The notes under the pieces: generated by a model
The model's database searches: none
What the model saw: only the letters and a program-made list of their open reading frames with translations
What the model was told of the DNA's origin: nothing
Position numbers and translations under genes: made by a program
NCBI RefSeq assembly: GCF_000058485.1
Contig: NC_008278.1
Span: 1,296,962 to 1,360,961, forward strand
Origin: Frankia alni ACN14a
GTDB taxonomy: Bacteria > Actinomycetota > Actinomycetes > Frankiales > Frankiaceae
DNA length: 64,000 bases
Direction of reading: 5' to 3'
Shown: one piece after another, positions 36,559 through 45,244 of the stretch
How the letters are laid out: every line of letters starts with the position of its first letter
Numbering within the stretch: position 1 is the stretch's first letter

Positions 36559-38919
36559 TCAGCGGGGCTGGGGATGGCGGGCGCCATCGACCTCGGCGGT
36601 CGCGGTGTTCAGCGGCGGTTCCGTCACCGACGGCGACATTGCTGCGGCTGCGGCTGCGGCTGCGGTCGGCGACGTGGACGTTGAGGTCGGTGCCGATCCT
36701 GGTTGGGCCACTGCGGGTGTTTGGTTCGTCGTGGCCGGGGTCTGTGGCTGGGGCCTGGCCGAGGACCGATCCGGCGGCGGCGGGTCGCCGTGCGCCGGCG
36801 GGGATGGCGGCTGCGCGCCCTCGGCGCCCTCGGGGCCGGTGGGGCCGGTGGGGGCGTCAGGGGCGTCGGCGCCCTCGGGCCGGGGCTGCCCGCTGGCCAG
36901 GGTGTCGCGGTGCAGCCGGGCGGCGCGGTTGTGGGCGGCCTGCCGTAGCCCCTGGCTCCGGGGGTCCGACAGGACGACCGCGCGGCCGGACCGGGACGGG
37001 CGGGCGTCGCGCTCGCCGATGACCAGCACCCACAGGCAGCCGGCCAGGGTCGTCACCGCGAGCGCGCACACCGCGACGGCGATGAAGACGAGCGTTCCCT
37101 CCGACCACGGCGACCAGGCCGTCATGTCGTCCCACGCGTCGCCGAGGTCACCGTCCCTGGGCCGCCAGAAGTGCGGGAACACCATGCTGATCGACCAGAC
37201 CTGCAGGGTGACGGCGCCCGCGAGGAACAGCAGCGGCATGACTCGTGCCAGGTAACGACCGGTGGCCGCCGCCCCCAGCCCGATGCCGATCGCCAGCGCC
37301 ACCAGCCCGGCGTACAGGTAGCGGCCAGAGATGCCGCTGACGTGGAACTGCTTGTCGAAGTTCTTGGCGGACTGCACCGTCATCAGCCCGAACAGGCCCC
37401 AGGTGACCCACAGCAGGAGCAGCAGGTCGACCCGGATGCGCCAGTTGCGGGCCCGGATGAGCGCGAGAGCGAAGAAGAAGACGACCAGGGCGGTGCCGGT
37501 GCGGACCGGGATGGTCGTGAGGTTGACCTCGAACCAGCCGAACGATCCCCACCAGCGCAGGATCGTCCCGTTGATCAGGATTTCCCAGTAGGCGTCCCAG
37601 TCGTCACCGAGGTACTGGCCCAGCGGGAAGCCGGGTGTCTCCGGCTGGAAGGCGCCCCAGCGCACCACGTTGACGATCCACCACCAGCCACCCAGGGCAA
37701 CCATGAGCGCCCCGCCGAGCAGGATCTGGCGCCAGGGGGGTCGCTGGGCGGCGGCCGAGGGCCCGGCCGGTCCAGCGTCGGCGAGCCGAAACGGCCGGAT
37801 GTCGGCCCGGCCGCCGCCCGATGGCAGCGCACCGCCCGCACCGCCCGCACCGCCTGCACCAGCCGCGTCATCGGTACTCGCCGCGTCATCGGTACTCGCC
37901 GTGCCGCCGCGGCCGGTGCTCGCCCCAGGTGGAGGTGTGCCGGCCGGGTCCGCCGCGGGCGCGCGCACCCGCAGCGCACGGGCATCCCGCCGGGCCCGGG
38001 ACCAGGCCAGCACGTAGGCCAGCGCGGCCATCGGGACCAGCACGATCGCCAGCGATTTCGTCATCAGGGCGAGACCGACGAAGCCACCCGTCCACGCCGC
38101 CGTGCGCAGCGAGGTGTCCCCGCGCAGCACGTAGACGATGCTCACGGTCGCCAGCCCGCCGGTCAGGACCAGCAGGTTGTCGTTGTTGACGCTGGAGCCG
38201 ATGTGGGCCAGCTCCGGGATGGCCAGCGGGACCAGCGCCGCGCAGGTCCCCGCCACCCGGCTGCCGTCGGACAGCCGGTGCGCCCCCGCCCAGGCCAGCA
38301 GCGGCAGCGGGGCGACCATCGCCACGCTGACCAGTCGAAGGATGCCGATGATCTCGTCCCAGCGCAGGTCGTCGCCCCCGCCCGGGATCGCCTTGAGGAT
38401 CACCGCGTTGACCCAGTAGTACAGCGGCGGGTGCTGGACGATCTGCTGGATGCCGCCCCTGGGCGCGGGCGTCCGCTCCAGTTCCTCCCAGCTCGGCCGC
38501 TCGTCCCGGGGCATCGCCTGCGCGGCGGTGAAGGGCCCGGCGGACAGGTCCCGCGGCCGCTTGTCGGTGCCGTAGGGCGCGGCCATGATCGCGCCCACCC
38601 CGCCGCGGGTCACGATCACGTGCCCCGGGTGGGGCCAGCCCTTGCCTTCGACCAGGCGCATCACGGCGTCGACGTGGTTGGGCTCGTCGGGCGCGTGGTA
38701 CTGCGGCATCATCACCGACCAGCCCGCCAGCACCGCCGTGAACAGCAGGGTGATCGCCCAGATGGTCGCAGGCGCGGTGCGCAGGATGCGCCACGGTCGA
38801 AAGCGGGTCCCGTCGGGGATCACTGCCGGGGCGGGCGTGGTGGCGGCGCGGGCCGCTGCGGTCGAATCCACGGAGTCACCCAAGCTCTGCACGGTCCCAT
38901 CGGACGGAGGTGCTGTCAT
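36559..38919 (-). CDS. Polytopic membrane protein, GT-C / DUF2142-like
   Basis: 786 residues with about 12 membrane helices. D78-E79 in APDEPNH in the first extracytoplasmic loop is the DUF2142/GT-C signature shared with the proteins at 8438 and 19392. A long low-complexity linker (about 310-400, Gly/Ala/Asp-rich) separates two helix bundles, and the last 140 residues are Pro/Thr/Ala-rich and disordered. ATG 38919 is used; there is no strong ribosome site. It is flanked by the kinase gene and an acyltransferase gene on the same strand. Substrate unknown. Confidence 0.8.
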   Translation of the reverse strand: MTAPPSDGTVQSLGDSVDSTAAARAATTPAPAVIPDGTRFRPWRILRTAPATIWAITLLFTAVLAGWSVMMPQYHAPDEPNHVDAVMRLVEGKGWPHPGHVIVTRGGVGAIMAAPYGTDKRPRDLSAGPFTAAQAMPRDERPSWEELERTPAPRGGIQQIVQHPPLYYWVNAVILKAIPGGGDDLRWDEIIGILRLVSVAMVAPLPLLAWAGAHRLSDGSRVAGTCAALVPLAIPELAHIGSSVNNDNLLVLTGGLATVSIVYVLRGDTSLRTAAWTGGFVGLALMTKSLAIVLVPMAALAYVLAWSRARRDARALRVRAPAADPAGTPPPGASTGRGGTASTDDAASTDDAAGAGGAGGAGGALPSGGGRADIRPFRLADAGPAGPSAAAQRPPWRQILLGGALMVALGGWWWIVNVVRWGAFQPETPGFPLGQYLGDDWDAYWEILINGTILRWWGSFGWFEVNLTTIPVRTGTALVVFFFALALIRARNWRIRVDLLLLLWVTWGLFGLMTVQSAKNFDKQFHVSGISGRYLYAGLVALAIGIGLGAAATGRYLARVMPLLFLAGAVTLQVWSISMVFPHFWRPRDGDLGDAWDDMTAWSPWSEGTLVFIAVAVCALAVTTLAGCLWVLVIGERDARPSRSGRAVVLSDPRSQGLRQAAHNRAARLHRDTLASGQPRPEGADAPDAPTGPTGPEGAEGAQPPSPPAHGDPPPPDRSSARPQPQTPATTNQTPAVAQPGSAPTSTSTSPTAAAAAAAAMSPSVTEPPLNTATAEVDGARHPQPR

Positions 38920-39111
38920 GTTACGGACACCCCCACTCGGTTGACTGTCCGGGTATCGGCGTATCGGCCCTGGTCGCGGACGGTGGCGAGGCGCTTCCCG
39001 GCATGGCGCAGCTCACCGTCCGCAGCATTCCCCCGAGACTGGCGTCGCAGACCGGTGGCCTCAGCGGTAGGTCCGCCCCTGGCCGCACGCCTCAGCCCGG
39101 AGCCCGCCCCT

Positions 39112-39195
39112 CAGCGCCGGGAGTTGCCCCAGCGCCGGGAGTGCCTCAGCGCCGGAGTTGCCTCAGCGCCGGGAGTGCCTCAGCGCCAGGAGTCG
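39112..39195. repeat. 17-bp tandem repeat spanning an acyltransferase stop codon
   Basis: Five CAGCGCCGGGAGTGCCT-like units start at 39112, 39130, 39147, 39164 and 39181, with a diverged relic around 39092. The acyltransferase stop (39180) lies at the last unit, so the array has grown into its 3' flank. Confidence 0.8.
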
Positions 39196-39854
39196 ATGTG
39201 GCCGACGACCTTCGCCGGCGACCCGGCGACGACGGCCTTCGGCGGGACGTCGCGGGTGACCACCGAGCCCGCCGCCACCACCGCGCTCTCGCCGACGGTG
39301 ACACCCTTGAGCACGATCGCGCCGGTGCCGATCCAGGCCCGGTCCTCCAGGATGATCGGCCCGCTCACCGGCTGCTCGACGCCGTCGACGACCATGGGAT
39401 GGAAGTCGTTGTCGAGGAGCTGGGTGTTCCACGAGACGTTGCAGTAGGCCCCGATGGAGACCCGTTCCCGGACCAGGATCTTGGCGAACCCGTTGACGTT
39501 CGCGCCGGGGCCCAGCTCCAGCACGCCGGAGTCGACGACGATCCGCACGCCCCGCTGCAGCGAGACGACTCCCTCGCAGCGCAGCCGGCCCTCCGGATGC
39601 ACCCGGATGATCGAGGTGTCGCGCTTCGTGGACAGGCCGAACCCGCCGAGGCCGACCCGCAGCGCCGCGCCCTCGGCGAACTCGATGCGCTCCCGGCCCT
39701 CGATGACGGTCGGCGAGCCGAGCCAGATCGGCTGCTTGTGGGCGAGCGGGTAACGCAGGCCCGCGACGAACGAACGGGCCGAGGTCTCCCGTGCGGCCCG
39801 CAGCGTCCGCACGTGCCGCACGTATTCACGTAGATCACTTCTGAACGCAGCCAC
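39180..39854 (-). CDS. Hexapeptide-repeat (left-handed beta-helix) acyltransferase
   Basis: 224 residues. A helical N-terminus of about 40 residues leads into hexapeptide repeats. The C-terminal half has the WbbJ/maltose-acetyltransferase pattern: GAYCNVSWNT, DRAWIGTGAIVLKGVTVGE, AAGSVVTRDVPPKAVVAGSPAKVV. It probably O-acetylates a sugar using acetyl-CoA. The catalytic His of the family is likely within NDFHPM. The GTG at 39854 is preceded by TACTGT 7 nt upstream with no ribosome site, so it is probably leaderless; longer starts upstream are unlikely. Confidence 0.87.
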   Translation of the reverse strand: MAAFRSDLREYVRHVRTLRAARETSARSFVAGLRYPLAHKQPIWLGSPTVIEGRERIEFAEGAALRVGLGGFGLSTKRDTSIIRVHPEGRLRCEGVVSLQRGVRIVVDSGVLELGPGANVNGFAKILVRERVSIGAYCNVSWNTQLLDNDFHPMVVDGVEQPVSGPIILEDRAWIGTGAIVLKGVTVGESAVVAAGSVVTRDVPPKAVVAGSPAKVVGHIDSWR

Positions 39855-39861
39855 GGTGCAA

Positions 39862-39867
39862 ACAGTA
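39862..39867 (-). promoter_or_regulatory. -10-like box, leaderless acyltransferase gene
   Basis: TACTGT ends 7 nt before the GTG at 39854; no ribosome site. Confidence 0.5.
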
Positions 39868-40076
39868 GGCGCCGAGGTGGGCCGGTCGTCGGCCCGGTCG
39901 TCGGACCCCGGGGCGGGACGTGCCACTCTAGAACGGCGCGCCTGTATGGACGGACCGCGCATCACCGCCACGGACCGGCGATCGGAGTGGGGACGACGTC
40001 GGGCCGCGCCATGCACCGGCCCGCCGCCCCGCAGCGGCGATCACCGCCGGGAACGACGACCGGGAGCCACACCGAC

Positions 40077-41060
40077 GTGAGTGTCAGCGCCATCCACAAG
40101 CCCGACCATCCGGAGGGCAGCACCCCGACGCAGCCCGCGGCCGGCGACGACTTCGTCGCGCTCGCACCCGACGTCCCCTATGTCACCATCGTCCTGCCCT
40201 GTTACAACGAGCAGGATCACGTGGTGCGCGAACTGGAGCGCATCACGGCGGCGATGGACGCCAGCGGGTACGCCTACGAGATCCTCGCGATCGACGACAA
40301 GTCGACCGACAACACCCTCGCCGTCCTGCGCGACGCGGCCCCCCGCTTCCCCCGGATGCGGATCATGCCGTTCCGCCGCAACGGCGGCTCGGGCACGGCC
40401 CGGCGCATCGGCACCCAGGAGGCCCGGGGAAAGATCGTCGTCTGGACCGACGCCGACATGACGTATCCGAACGAGCGCATCCCGGAGTTCGTCCGCTACC
40501 TGGACGACAACCTCGACGTCGACCAGGTCGTCGGGGCCCGGCTCACCGAGGAGGGGACCCACAAGTGGGCCCGGGTGCCGGCGAAGTGGCTCATCCGGAT
40601 GATCGCCCAACGGCTGTCCGGGATGAAGATCCCGGACCTGAACTCCGGTCTGCGTGCCTTCCGCCGCGAGGTCTCCCTGCCCTACCTGCGGTTGCTTCCG
40701 CCCGGCTTCAGCTGCGTCACCACGATCACGATGTCGTTCCTGTCCAACCAGCACCCGGTCGACTACATCCCGATCGACTACGCGAAGCGCGCCGGGACGT
40801 CGAAGTTCCACCCCTTCCGCGACGCGCGCCGCTACATCCTCCAGGTGCTGCGGATGGTCATGTACTTCGACCCGCTCAAGGTGCTGATGCCGATAGCCCT
40901 GTGGATCATGGGGCTGGGCTTCGTCAAGCTGATCGTGGACCTCGTCCGCTACGACTTCCACGTGGCGACCTCGACCCTGCTCGCGATCCTCGTCGGCTTC
41001 CAGATCGCCGTGCTCGCCCTGATCGGTGACCTGGTCGCCCGTTCCCGCAGCAACACCTGA
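40077..41060 (+). CDS. GT2 polyprenyl-phosphate glycosyltransferase (DPM1/ArnC-like)
   Basis: 327 residues. The GT-A domain starts VTIVLPCYNEQDHV, with the donor motif VWTDADMTYPNE and NSGLRAFRR. Two C-terminal membrane helices follow. Such enzymes charge polyprenyl phosphate with one sugar (mannose, glucose or GlcNAc), the donor used by GT-C enzymes. The three GT-C-like proteins in the window are candidate consumers. GTG 40077 is chosen at the family N-terminus; GGGAG is 11 nt upstream. It ends 2 bp before the next ATG, so the pair is coupled. Confidence 0.9.
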   Translation: MSVSAIHKPDHPEGSTPTQPAAGDDFVALAPDVPYVTIVLPCYNEQDHVVRELERITAAMDASGYAYEILAIDDKSTDNTLAVLRDAAPRFPRMRIMPFRRNGGSGTARRIGTQEARGKIVVWTDADMTYPNERIPEFVRYLDDNLDVDQVVGARLTEEGTHKWARVPAKWLIRMIAQRLSGMKIPDLNSGLRAFRREVSLPYLRLLPPGFSCVTTITMSFLSNQHPVDYIPIDYAKRAGTSKFHPFRDARRYILQVLRMVMYFDPLKVLMPIALWIMGLGFVKLIVDLVRYDFHVATSTLLAILVGFQIAVLALIGDLVARSRSNT

Positions 41061-41062
41061 CG

Positions 41063-42256
41063 ATGCGTGTCGCGGTCATCGGCCCGACCCACCCCTACAA
41101 GGGCGGGATCGCCCAGCACACGACCGAGCTCGCGCACCGGCTGGCCGCCCGGGGGCACCAGGTCGTGATCGAGTCCTGGTCGGACCAGTACCCGGCGCGG
41201 CTCTACCCGGGCGTGCAGCGTGTCGCCGAGCCGGAGATGGAACCGTTCGGCGCGACCCGCTATCCGCTGTCCTGGCGTCGGCCCGACGGCTGGGTCCGGC
41301 TGGGCCGGCGGCTGGGGCGCGAGGCCGACGCGGTGGTGCTGGTCGTCGTCAGCCCGATCCAGGCGCCCGCCTACCTGGCCATCCTCGCCGCCCTGCGCGG
41401 CCGGGCCGGGGGTCGTGGCGGCGGCCCGCAGGTGCTGGCGCTGTGCCACAACGTCCTGCCACACGAGCGGCGCGCGGTGGACGAGCCGCTGATCCGGGCG
41501 GTGCTGCGGCGGGTGTCCGCGGTGCTCGTGCACACCCCGGCGCAGGCCGAGCTCGCCGCCACGCTCACCCCGGTGCCGGTGGTGGTGGCCGAGATGGCCC
41601 CGCACCTGTGGTCCTCGCCGACCCGGCGGCGCCCGGAGACACCCGAGCTCGCCGCCCAGGCCGAGTCCGCCGCCCAGGCCGCGGCCGGCACGCAGGCCGC
41701 GGCGGATGACCGGCCGCGACGCAGTCTGCTGTTCTTCGGGCTGGTCCGGCCCTACAAGGGGCTGGACGTGCTGCTGCGGGCGCTGGCCCGCGGCCCGGCG
41801 GACGTCCGGCTCACCGTCGCGGGGGAGTTCTGGGGCGACGCCGCGCAGACCACCCGCCTCATCGCCGAACTCGGCCTGACCGGCCGGGTCGACGTGCGGG
41901 CCGGTTACGTCGACGCCGCCGAGGTGCCCGGACTGTTCGCGGGTGCCGACGCCCTCGTGCTGCCCTACCGGGCGGGCACGGCGTCGCAGAACGTCGATCT
42001 CGCGCACCTGCACGGCCTGCCCGTGATCGCGACGACCGTGGGTACCCTGGCCGCAGCGGTCCGCGACGGAGTCGACGGCCTGCTGGTCCCGCCGGACGAC
42101 GTCGACGCGCTCGCCGCGGCCCTGCGCCGCCTGTACGAGCCGGGCGTGCTCGCCGACCTCCGAGCGAAGGTCAGCCCGCCCGACCCGCAGGCGGCCTGGG
42201 GGAACTACCTCGACGCGGTATTCGGCGCGCTCGTCGCCGGATCCGGCGGCGGATGA
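41063..42256 (+). CDS. Glycosyltransferase family 4
   Basis: 397 residues, GT-B fold. The N-terminus has IGPTHPYKGGIAQHTTELAHRL. The donor domain has FFGLVRPYKGLDVLL and an ending of the form LPYRAGTASQNVDLAHLHGLPVI (given here only as LPYRAGTASQ and LHGLPVI). The classic E-x7-E is altered, as in some mannosyltransferases. An Ala/Gln-rich insert (about 195-215) separates the domains. It begins 2 bp after the GT2 stop, indicating translational coupling, and ends just before a 40-bp palindrome. Confidence 0.88.
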   Translation: MRVAVIGPTHPYKGGIAQHTTELAHRLAARGHQVVIESWSDQYPARLYPGVQRVAEPEMEPFGATRYPLSWRRPDGWVRLGRRLGREADAVVLVVVSPIQAPAYLAILAALRGRAGGRGGGPQVLALCHNVLPHERRAVDEPLIRAVLRRVSAVLVHTPAQAELAATLTPVPVVVAEMAPHLWSSPTRRRPETPELAAQAESAAQAAAGTQAAADDRPRRSLLFFGLVRPYKGLDVLLRALARGPADVRLTVAGEFWGDAAQTTRLIAELGLTGRVDVRAGYVDAAEVPGLFAGADALVLPYRAGTASQNVDLAHLHGLPVIATTVGTLAAAVRDGVDGLLVPPDDVDALAAALRRLYEPGVLADLRAKVSPPDPQAAWGNYLDAVFGALVAGSGGG

Positions 42257-42267
42257 GGCGTCCAGGC

Positions 42268-42307
42268 GGCTCCGGCCGGCGATCGGGCCCGATCGCCGGC
42301 CGGAGCC
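42268..42307. terminator. 40-bp perfect palindrome, probable terminator
   Basis: The 20-bp arm GGCTCCGGCCGGCGATCGGG is followed directly by its exact reverse complement, with no mismatch. It is located 11 nt after the GT4 stop. The folded RNA would be an extremely stable hairpin. There is no U-tract. Termination is the simplest reading; a protein-binding or cruciform site is possible. Confidence 0.75.
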
Positions 42308-42461
42308 GACCCGGTCCGGCCGTGGTCCGGCCGGCAGCCCGGCTCGTCGCGTCGCGTCCGGCAACGACCACGCGAGGTATATCTGACGGGTCCAGGCGCG
42401 AACGCTGCCCACATGGCGGGCAGACTGTCCGTCAACAACGGCCGGAACGGAAGGCGGACTG

Positions 42462-43175
42462 GTGAGCCCCGTACGTGACGATGCCCTCGCCTTCGTGGGT
42501 CACCAGGTCCACGTGATGCGCCGCCGCGAGGTCGGCACCCTGCTGGAGTGGGCAGGCGAGCTGACCGGGCGCACGCTGCTCGACGTGGCCGGTGGTGACG
42601 GCTACTGGGCCGGGCAGGCCGCCCGCCGCGGGGCCCGGGCCGTCTGCCTCGACCTGGCACGGCACAAGCTGGAGTTCGGCCGCCGGCTGCGCGGTCATCC
42701 GGGACTCGTCGAGGGTGACGCGCTGGCGCTGCCCTTCGCGGCGACCACCTTCGACGTCGTCATGTCGGTGTGCGCGATCGAGCACTTCGACGACGGTCCG
42801 GCCGCGCTCGCCGAGATGGCCCGGGTGCTGCGGCCCGGCGGCGACCTGGTGATGTCCGCGGACGCGCTGACCCGGGCGACCGCCTGGCCGGACCTGTTCG
42901 ACCGCCATCGCGCGCGCTACCACGTCAAGCACACCTATCCGGGTGAGCACCTCGCGAAGCTGCTCGACGACGCCGGGCTGGACGTCGTCCGCCAGACGTA
43001 CATGTTCCGCAGCGAACGCGCCGAGCGGCTGTACCTCACGTTGTCCGCGAAGGGCGGCCGGGCCGGGTGGAACGCGGCGGCGGTGCTCTCTCCGGCCGTC
43101 GCGCTGGCCGACCGCCGCGCCCCCGACACGGCCGGCAGCGTGGTGCTCACCCACGCCCGCAAGCGGGGGAGCTGA
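42462..43175 (+). CDS. Class I SAM-dependent methyltransferase
   Basis: 237 residues, Methyltransf_11 type. Motif I is LLDVAGGDGYWAGQAA (about 39-54), motif II GDALALPFAATTFDVV, with CAIEHFDD and MARVLRPGGDLVMS following. It is full length with no extra domain. The GTG at 42462 has GGAAGG at good spacing. It is followed 4 bp later by a small membrane protein gene. The location suggests methylation of a glycan or lipid-linked intermediate, but the substrate is not visible. Confidence 0.87.
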   Translation: MSPVRDDALAFVGHQVHVMRRREVGTLLEWAGELTGRTLLDVAGGDGYWAGQAARRGARAVCLDLARHKLEFGRRLRGHPGLVEGDALALPFAATTFDVVMSVCAIEHFDDGPAALAEMARVLRPGGDLVMSADALTRATAWPDLFDRHRARYHVKHTYPGEHLAKLLDDAGLDVVRQTYMFRSERAERLYLTLSAKGGRAGWNAAAVLSPAVALADRRAPDTAGSVVLTHARKRGS

Positions 43176-43179
43176 GTCG

Positions 43180-43560
43180 ATGGCCCGGCGCTCCCGGCCC
43201 GGTGAGGGGCCGCGTCGCACCCCGCCGCGCACCCCACCCCCGACCGGCACCACACCCCAGTCCGGAACCACACCCCCGTCCAGAACCACACCCCCGCCGG
43301 GCACCACGCCCCCGTCCCGTACCCCTCCCTCGCGCCGCACCCCACCCCCGCCCCGCACGGGCCCGCCCCCGCCGCCGAGCTCCCGCCTCGCCCAGCGGGC
43401 GGTCGCCGCGCTGCTCACGGTGCTGCTGTTCGGTCTGATCATTTTCGGCGGTGGCGCCGCGGCCGACGCCGCCGACGGGGAACGCTGGTGGGGGTATCTC
43501 CTCGGCGGGTTGTTCTGCCTGATCATGGTCGTCGCCGCCCTGCGCGGCCGGCAGCGCTAG
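43180..43560 (+). CDS. Small Pro/Thr-rich membrane protein
   Basis: 126 residues. The first 65 are Pro/Thr/Arg-rich with TTPPSRT-type repeats; the last 60 contain two hydrophobic helices joined by a short acidic loop. ATG 43180 has GGGGGAG 8 nt upstream and lies 4 bp after the methyltransferase stop, so the two are co-transcribed. No family recognised. Confidence 0.65.
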   Translation: MARRSRPGEGPRRTPPRTPPPTGTTPQSGTTPPSRTTPPPGTTPPSRTPPSRRTPPPPRTGPPPPPSSRLAQRAVAALLTVLLFGLIIFGGGAAADAADGERWWGYLLGGLFCLIMVVAALRGRQR

Positions 43561-43688
43561 CCGAGCGCCTCCGATCTGCTCGGGGTCGCTGCCGCCTGCC
43601 GGGCGCCGCCTGCCGGGTGGCCGGGGCTCGCCTCGTCTCGGTGTTCGGTCGACCGCCCCCCGAACCGGGCATCGCCGAAGGGCAGGGG

Positions 43689-43694
43689 CAGACT
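43689..43694 (+). promoter_or_regulatory. -10-like box, leaderless GT4 gene
   Basis: CAGACT ends 7 nt before the GTG at 43702; no ribosome site. Confidence 0.5.
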
Positions 43695-43701
43695 GTGACC
43701 C

Positions 43702-45162
43702 GTGCGTGTGGGCTTCCTGGTCGAGCAGTTGCTCGCGCCGGTTCCGGGTGGGACCGGCCGCTATTCCGCCGAGCTCGCGACCGCCCTCGCCCGTCGCGCC
43801 GCGCCGGGGGACGGGGTGGTCGGCTGGTGCGCCGCGCGGCGCGGCGTCGAGGGCGCGGGGCTGCCGGGCGTGCTCGGCCCGCTGCGCCTCGGCCTGCCCC
43901 GCCGGGCGTTGGCCGCGGCCTGGTCGCGTGGCGTCGGCCCGGCGCCGACCGGTGTGGACGTCATCCACGCGCCGACCCTCCTGCTTCCGCCCGCGGGCGG
44001 GACCGCCGGCCGGGTGACCGGCTCGGTGGTCGAGACCCTGCGCGGCTCGGGTCGAGCTGGCCCCTCCGACCGGTCGCGGTCCCTGCGCCGCGAGACCGAC
44101 CCGCCCGGCTCCCGTGGCGACGGCTCCCTGGCCGACGGCTCCCTCGTGGGCTGGTCCGGCTCGTCCCCGGCCGACCAGCCTCGGTCGTGGCCCTCGTCGA
44201 ACGACTCCACCGGCCGGCCGGCGGGAGGTCCGGCGCGGCCGCCCCTGGGCGCGTGGGCCGCGCACAGCGTCGCGCCGGCGCTCGGCGACGCCCTCGACCG
44301 ACGCCGCCCTCGGCCGAAGCTGGTCGTGACCATCCACGACGCGGTCCCCTGGACCCATCCCGAGACGTTGACCCCACACGGAGCGCGCTGGCACCGGCTG
44401 ATGGGTGAGCGCGCCGCCCGGCACGCCGACGCGGTGATCGTCCCCACCCTGGCCGTCGCCGCCGAGGTGGCCCGGCACCTGCCGATCCCCCCTGAACGGC
44501 TGCACGCCATCGGCGAAGGGGTGGCCGAGGCGGTCGTCCGCGTGCCGGCCGACGCCGATGCCCGCGCGGCCCGGCTGGGCCTGCCCCCGCCGGGTGGCTA
44601 CCTGCTCACCCTGGCCACGCTGGAGCCGCGCAAGGGGCTGGACACCGCGCTCGCCGCGCTGCGGCGACCGGACGATCCGGGCCTGCCGCTGGTGCACGTC
44701 GGGGCGGCCGGGTGGGGCGGACTCGATGTGCGCACCGAGGCGGCACGGCACGGTCTGGACGGCTCCCGGGTCCGCACTCTTGGGCGGATCAGTGACGAGG
44801 ATCTCGCGGTCGTGCTCTCGCGCGCCGGGGTGCTGCTGGCGCCGAGTCGGTCGGAGGGCTTCGGCCTGCCCGTGGTGGAGGCGATGGCGCACGGGGTGCC
44901 GGTGGTGATCTCCGACGCTCCGGCGCTGGTCGAGGTCGCGGGGGACGCGGCGCTGGTGGTCGGCGTCGGCGACGCCGCCGCGCTGGCGTCCGCGGTGGCC
45001 CGGATCGTCGGCGACGCGGACCTGCGGGGGCGGCTGTCGGCTGCCGGACGCACGCGTGCACAGGCATTTACCTGGAATGCGGCGGCGGAGGCGACGTGGG
45101 CGCTCTACCGTCGAGTCGGCGGCTCCCCTGCCGTGTCCGTCGCCGCTGACGGGCGGGCGTAG
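43702..45162 (+). CDS. Glycosyltransferase family 4 with low-complexity insert
   Basis: 486 residues, GT-B fold. N-terminus FLVEQLLAPVPGGTGRYSAEL; donor domain TLATLEPRKGLDTAL and PSRSEGFGLPVVEAMAHG (retaining E-x7-E). An extra disordered segment of about 85 residues (about 112-200, Ser/Arg/Asp-rich with DGSLADGSL) interrupts the acceptor domain, making it longer than its paralogues. The GTG at 43702 has only the CAGACT box upstream. It is 82 bp ahead of a similar GT4 gene. Confidence 0.87.
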   Translation: MRVGFLVEQLLAPVPGGTGRYSAELATALARRAAPGDGVVGWCAARRGVEGAGLPGVLGPLRLGLPRRALAAAWSRGVGPAPTGVDVIHAPTLLLPPAGGTAGRVTGSVVETLRGSGRAGPSDRSRSLRRETDPPGSRGDGSLADGSLVGWSGSSPADQPRSWPSSNDSTGRPAGGPARPPLGAWAAHSVAPALGDALDRRRPRPKLVVTIHDAVPWTHPETLTPHGARWHRLMGERAARHADAVIVPTLAVAAEVARHLPIPPERLHAIGEGVAEAVVRVPADADARAARLGLPPPGGYLLTLATLEPRKGLDTALAALRRPDDPGLPLVHVGAAGWGGLDVRTEAARHGLDGSRVRTLGRISDEDLAVVLSRAGVLLAPSRSEGFGLPVVEAMAHGVPVVISDAPALVEVAGDAALVVGVGDAAALASAVARIVGDADLRGRLSAAGRTRAQAFTWNAAAEATWALYRRVGGSPAVSVAADGRA

Positions 45163-45205
45163 TGTTGCCCCCGTTGGGAAGCAAGCGGTCACCGTGAAGC
45201 AAGCG

Positions 45206-45225
45206 GCCACCCCTGCCAGGGTGGC
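45206..45225 (+). promoter_or_regulatory. Small hairpin just before a GT4 gene
   Basis: GCCACCC and GGGTGGC form a 7-bp stem with a 6-nt loop, 10 nt before the AAGGAG ribosome site of the next gene. A direct repeat, GAAGCAAGCGG, precedes it. It could be a weak terminator for the previous gene or an RNA control element. Confidence 0.3.
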
Positions 45226-45244
45226 GCGTCAGGGAAGGAGCGCC

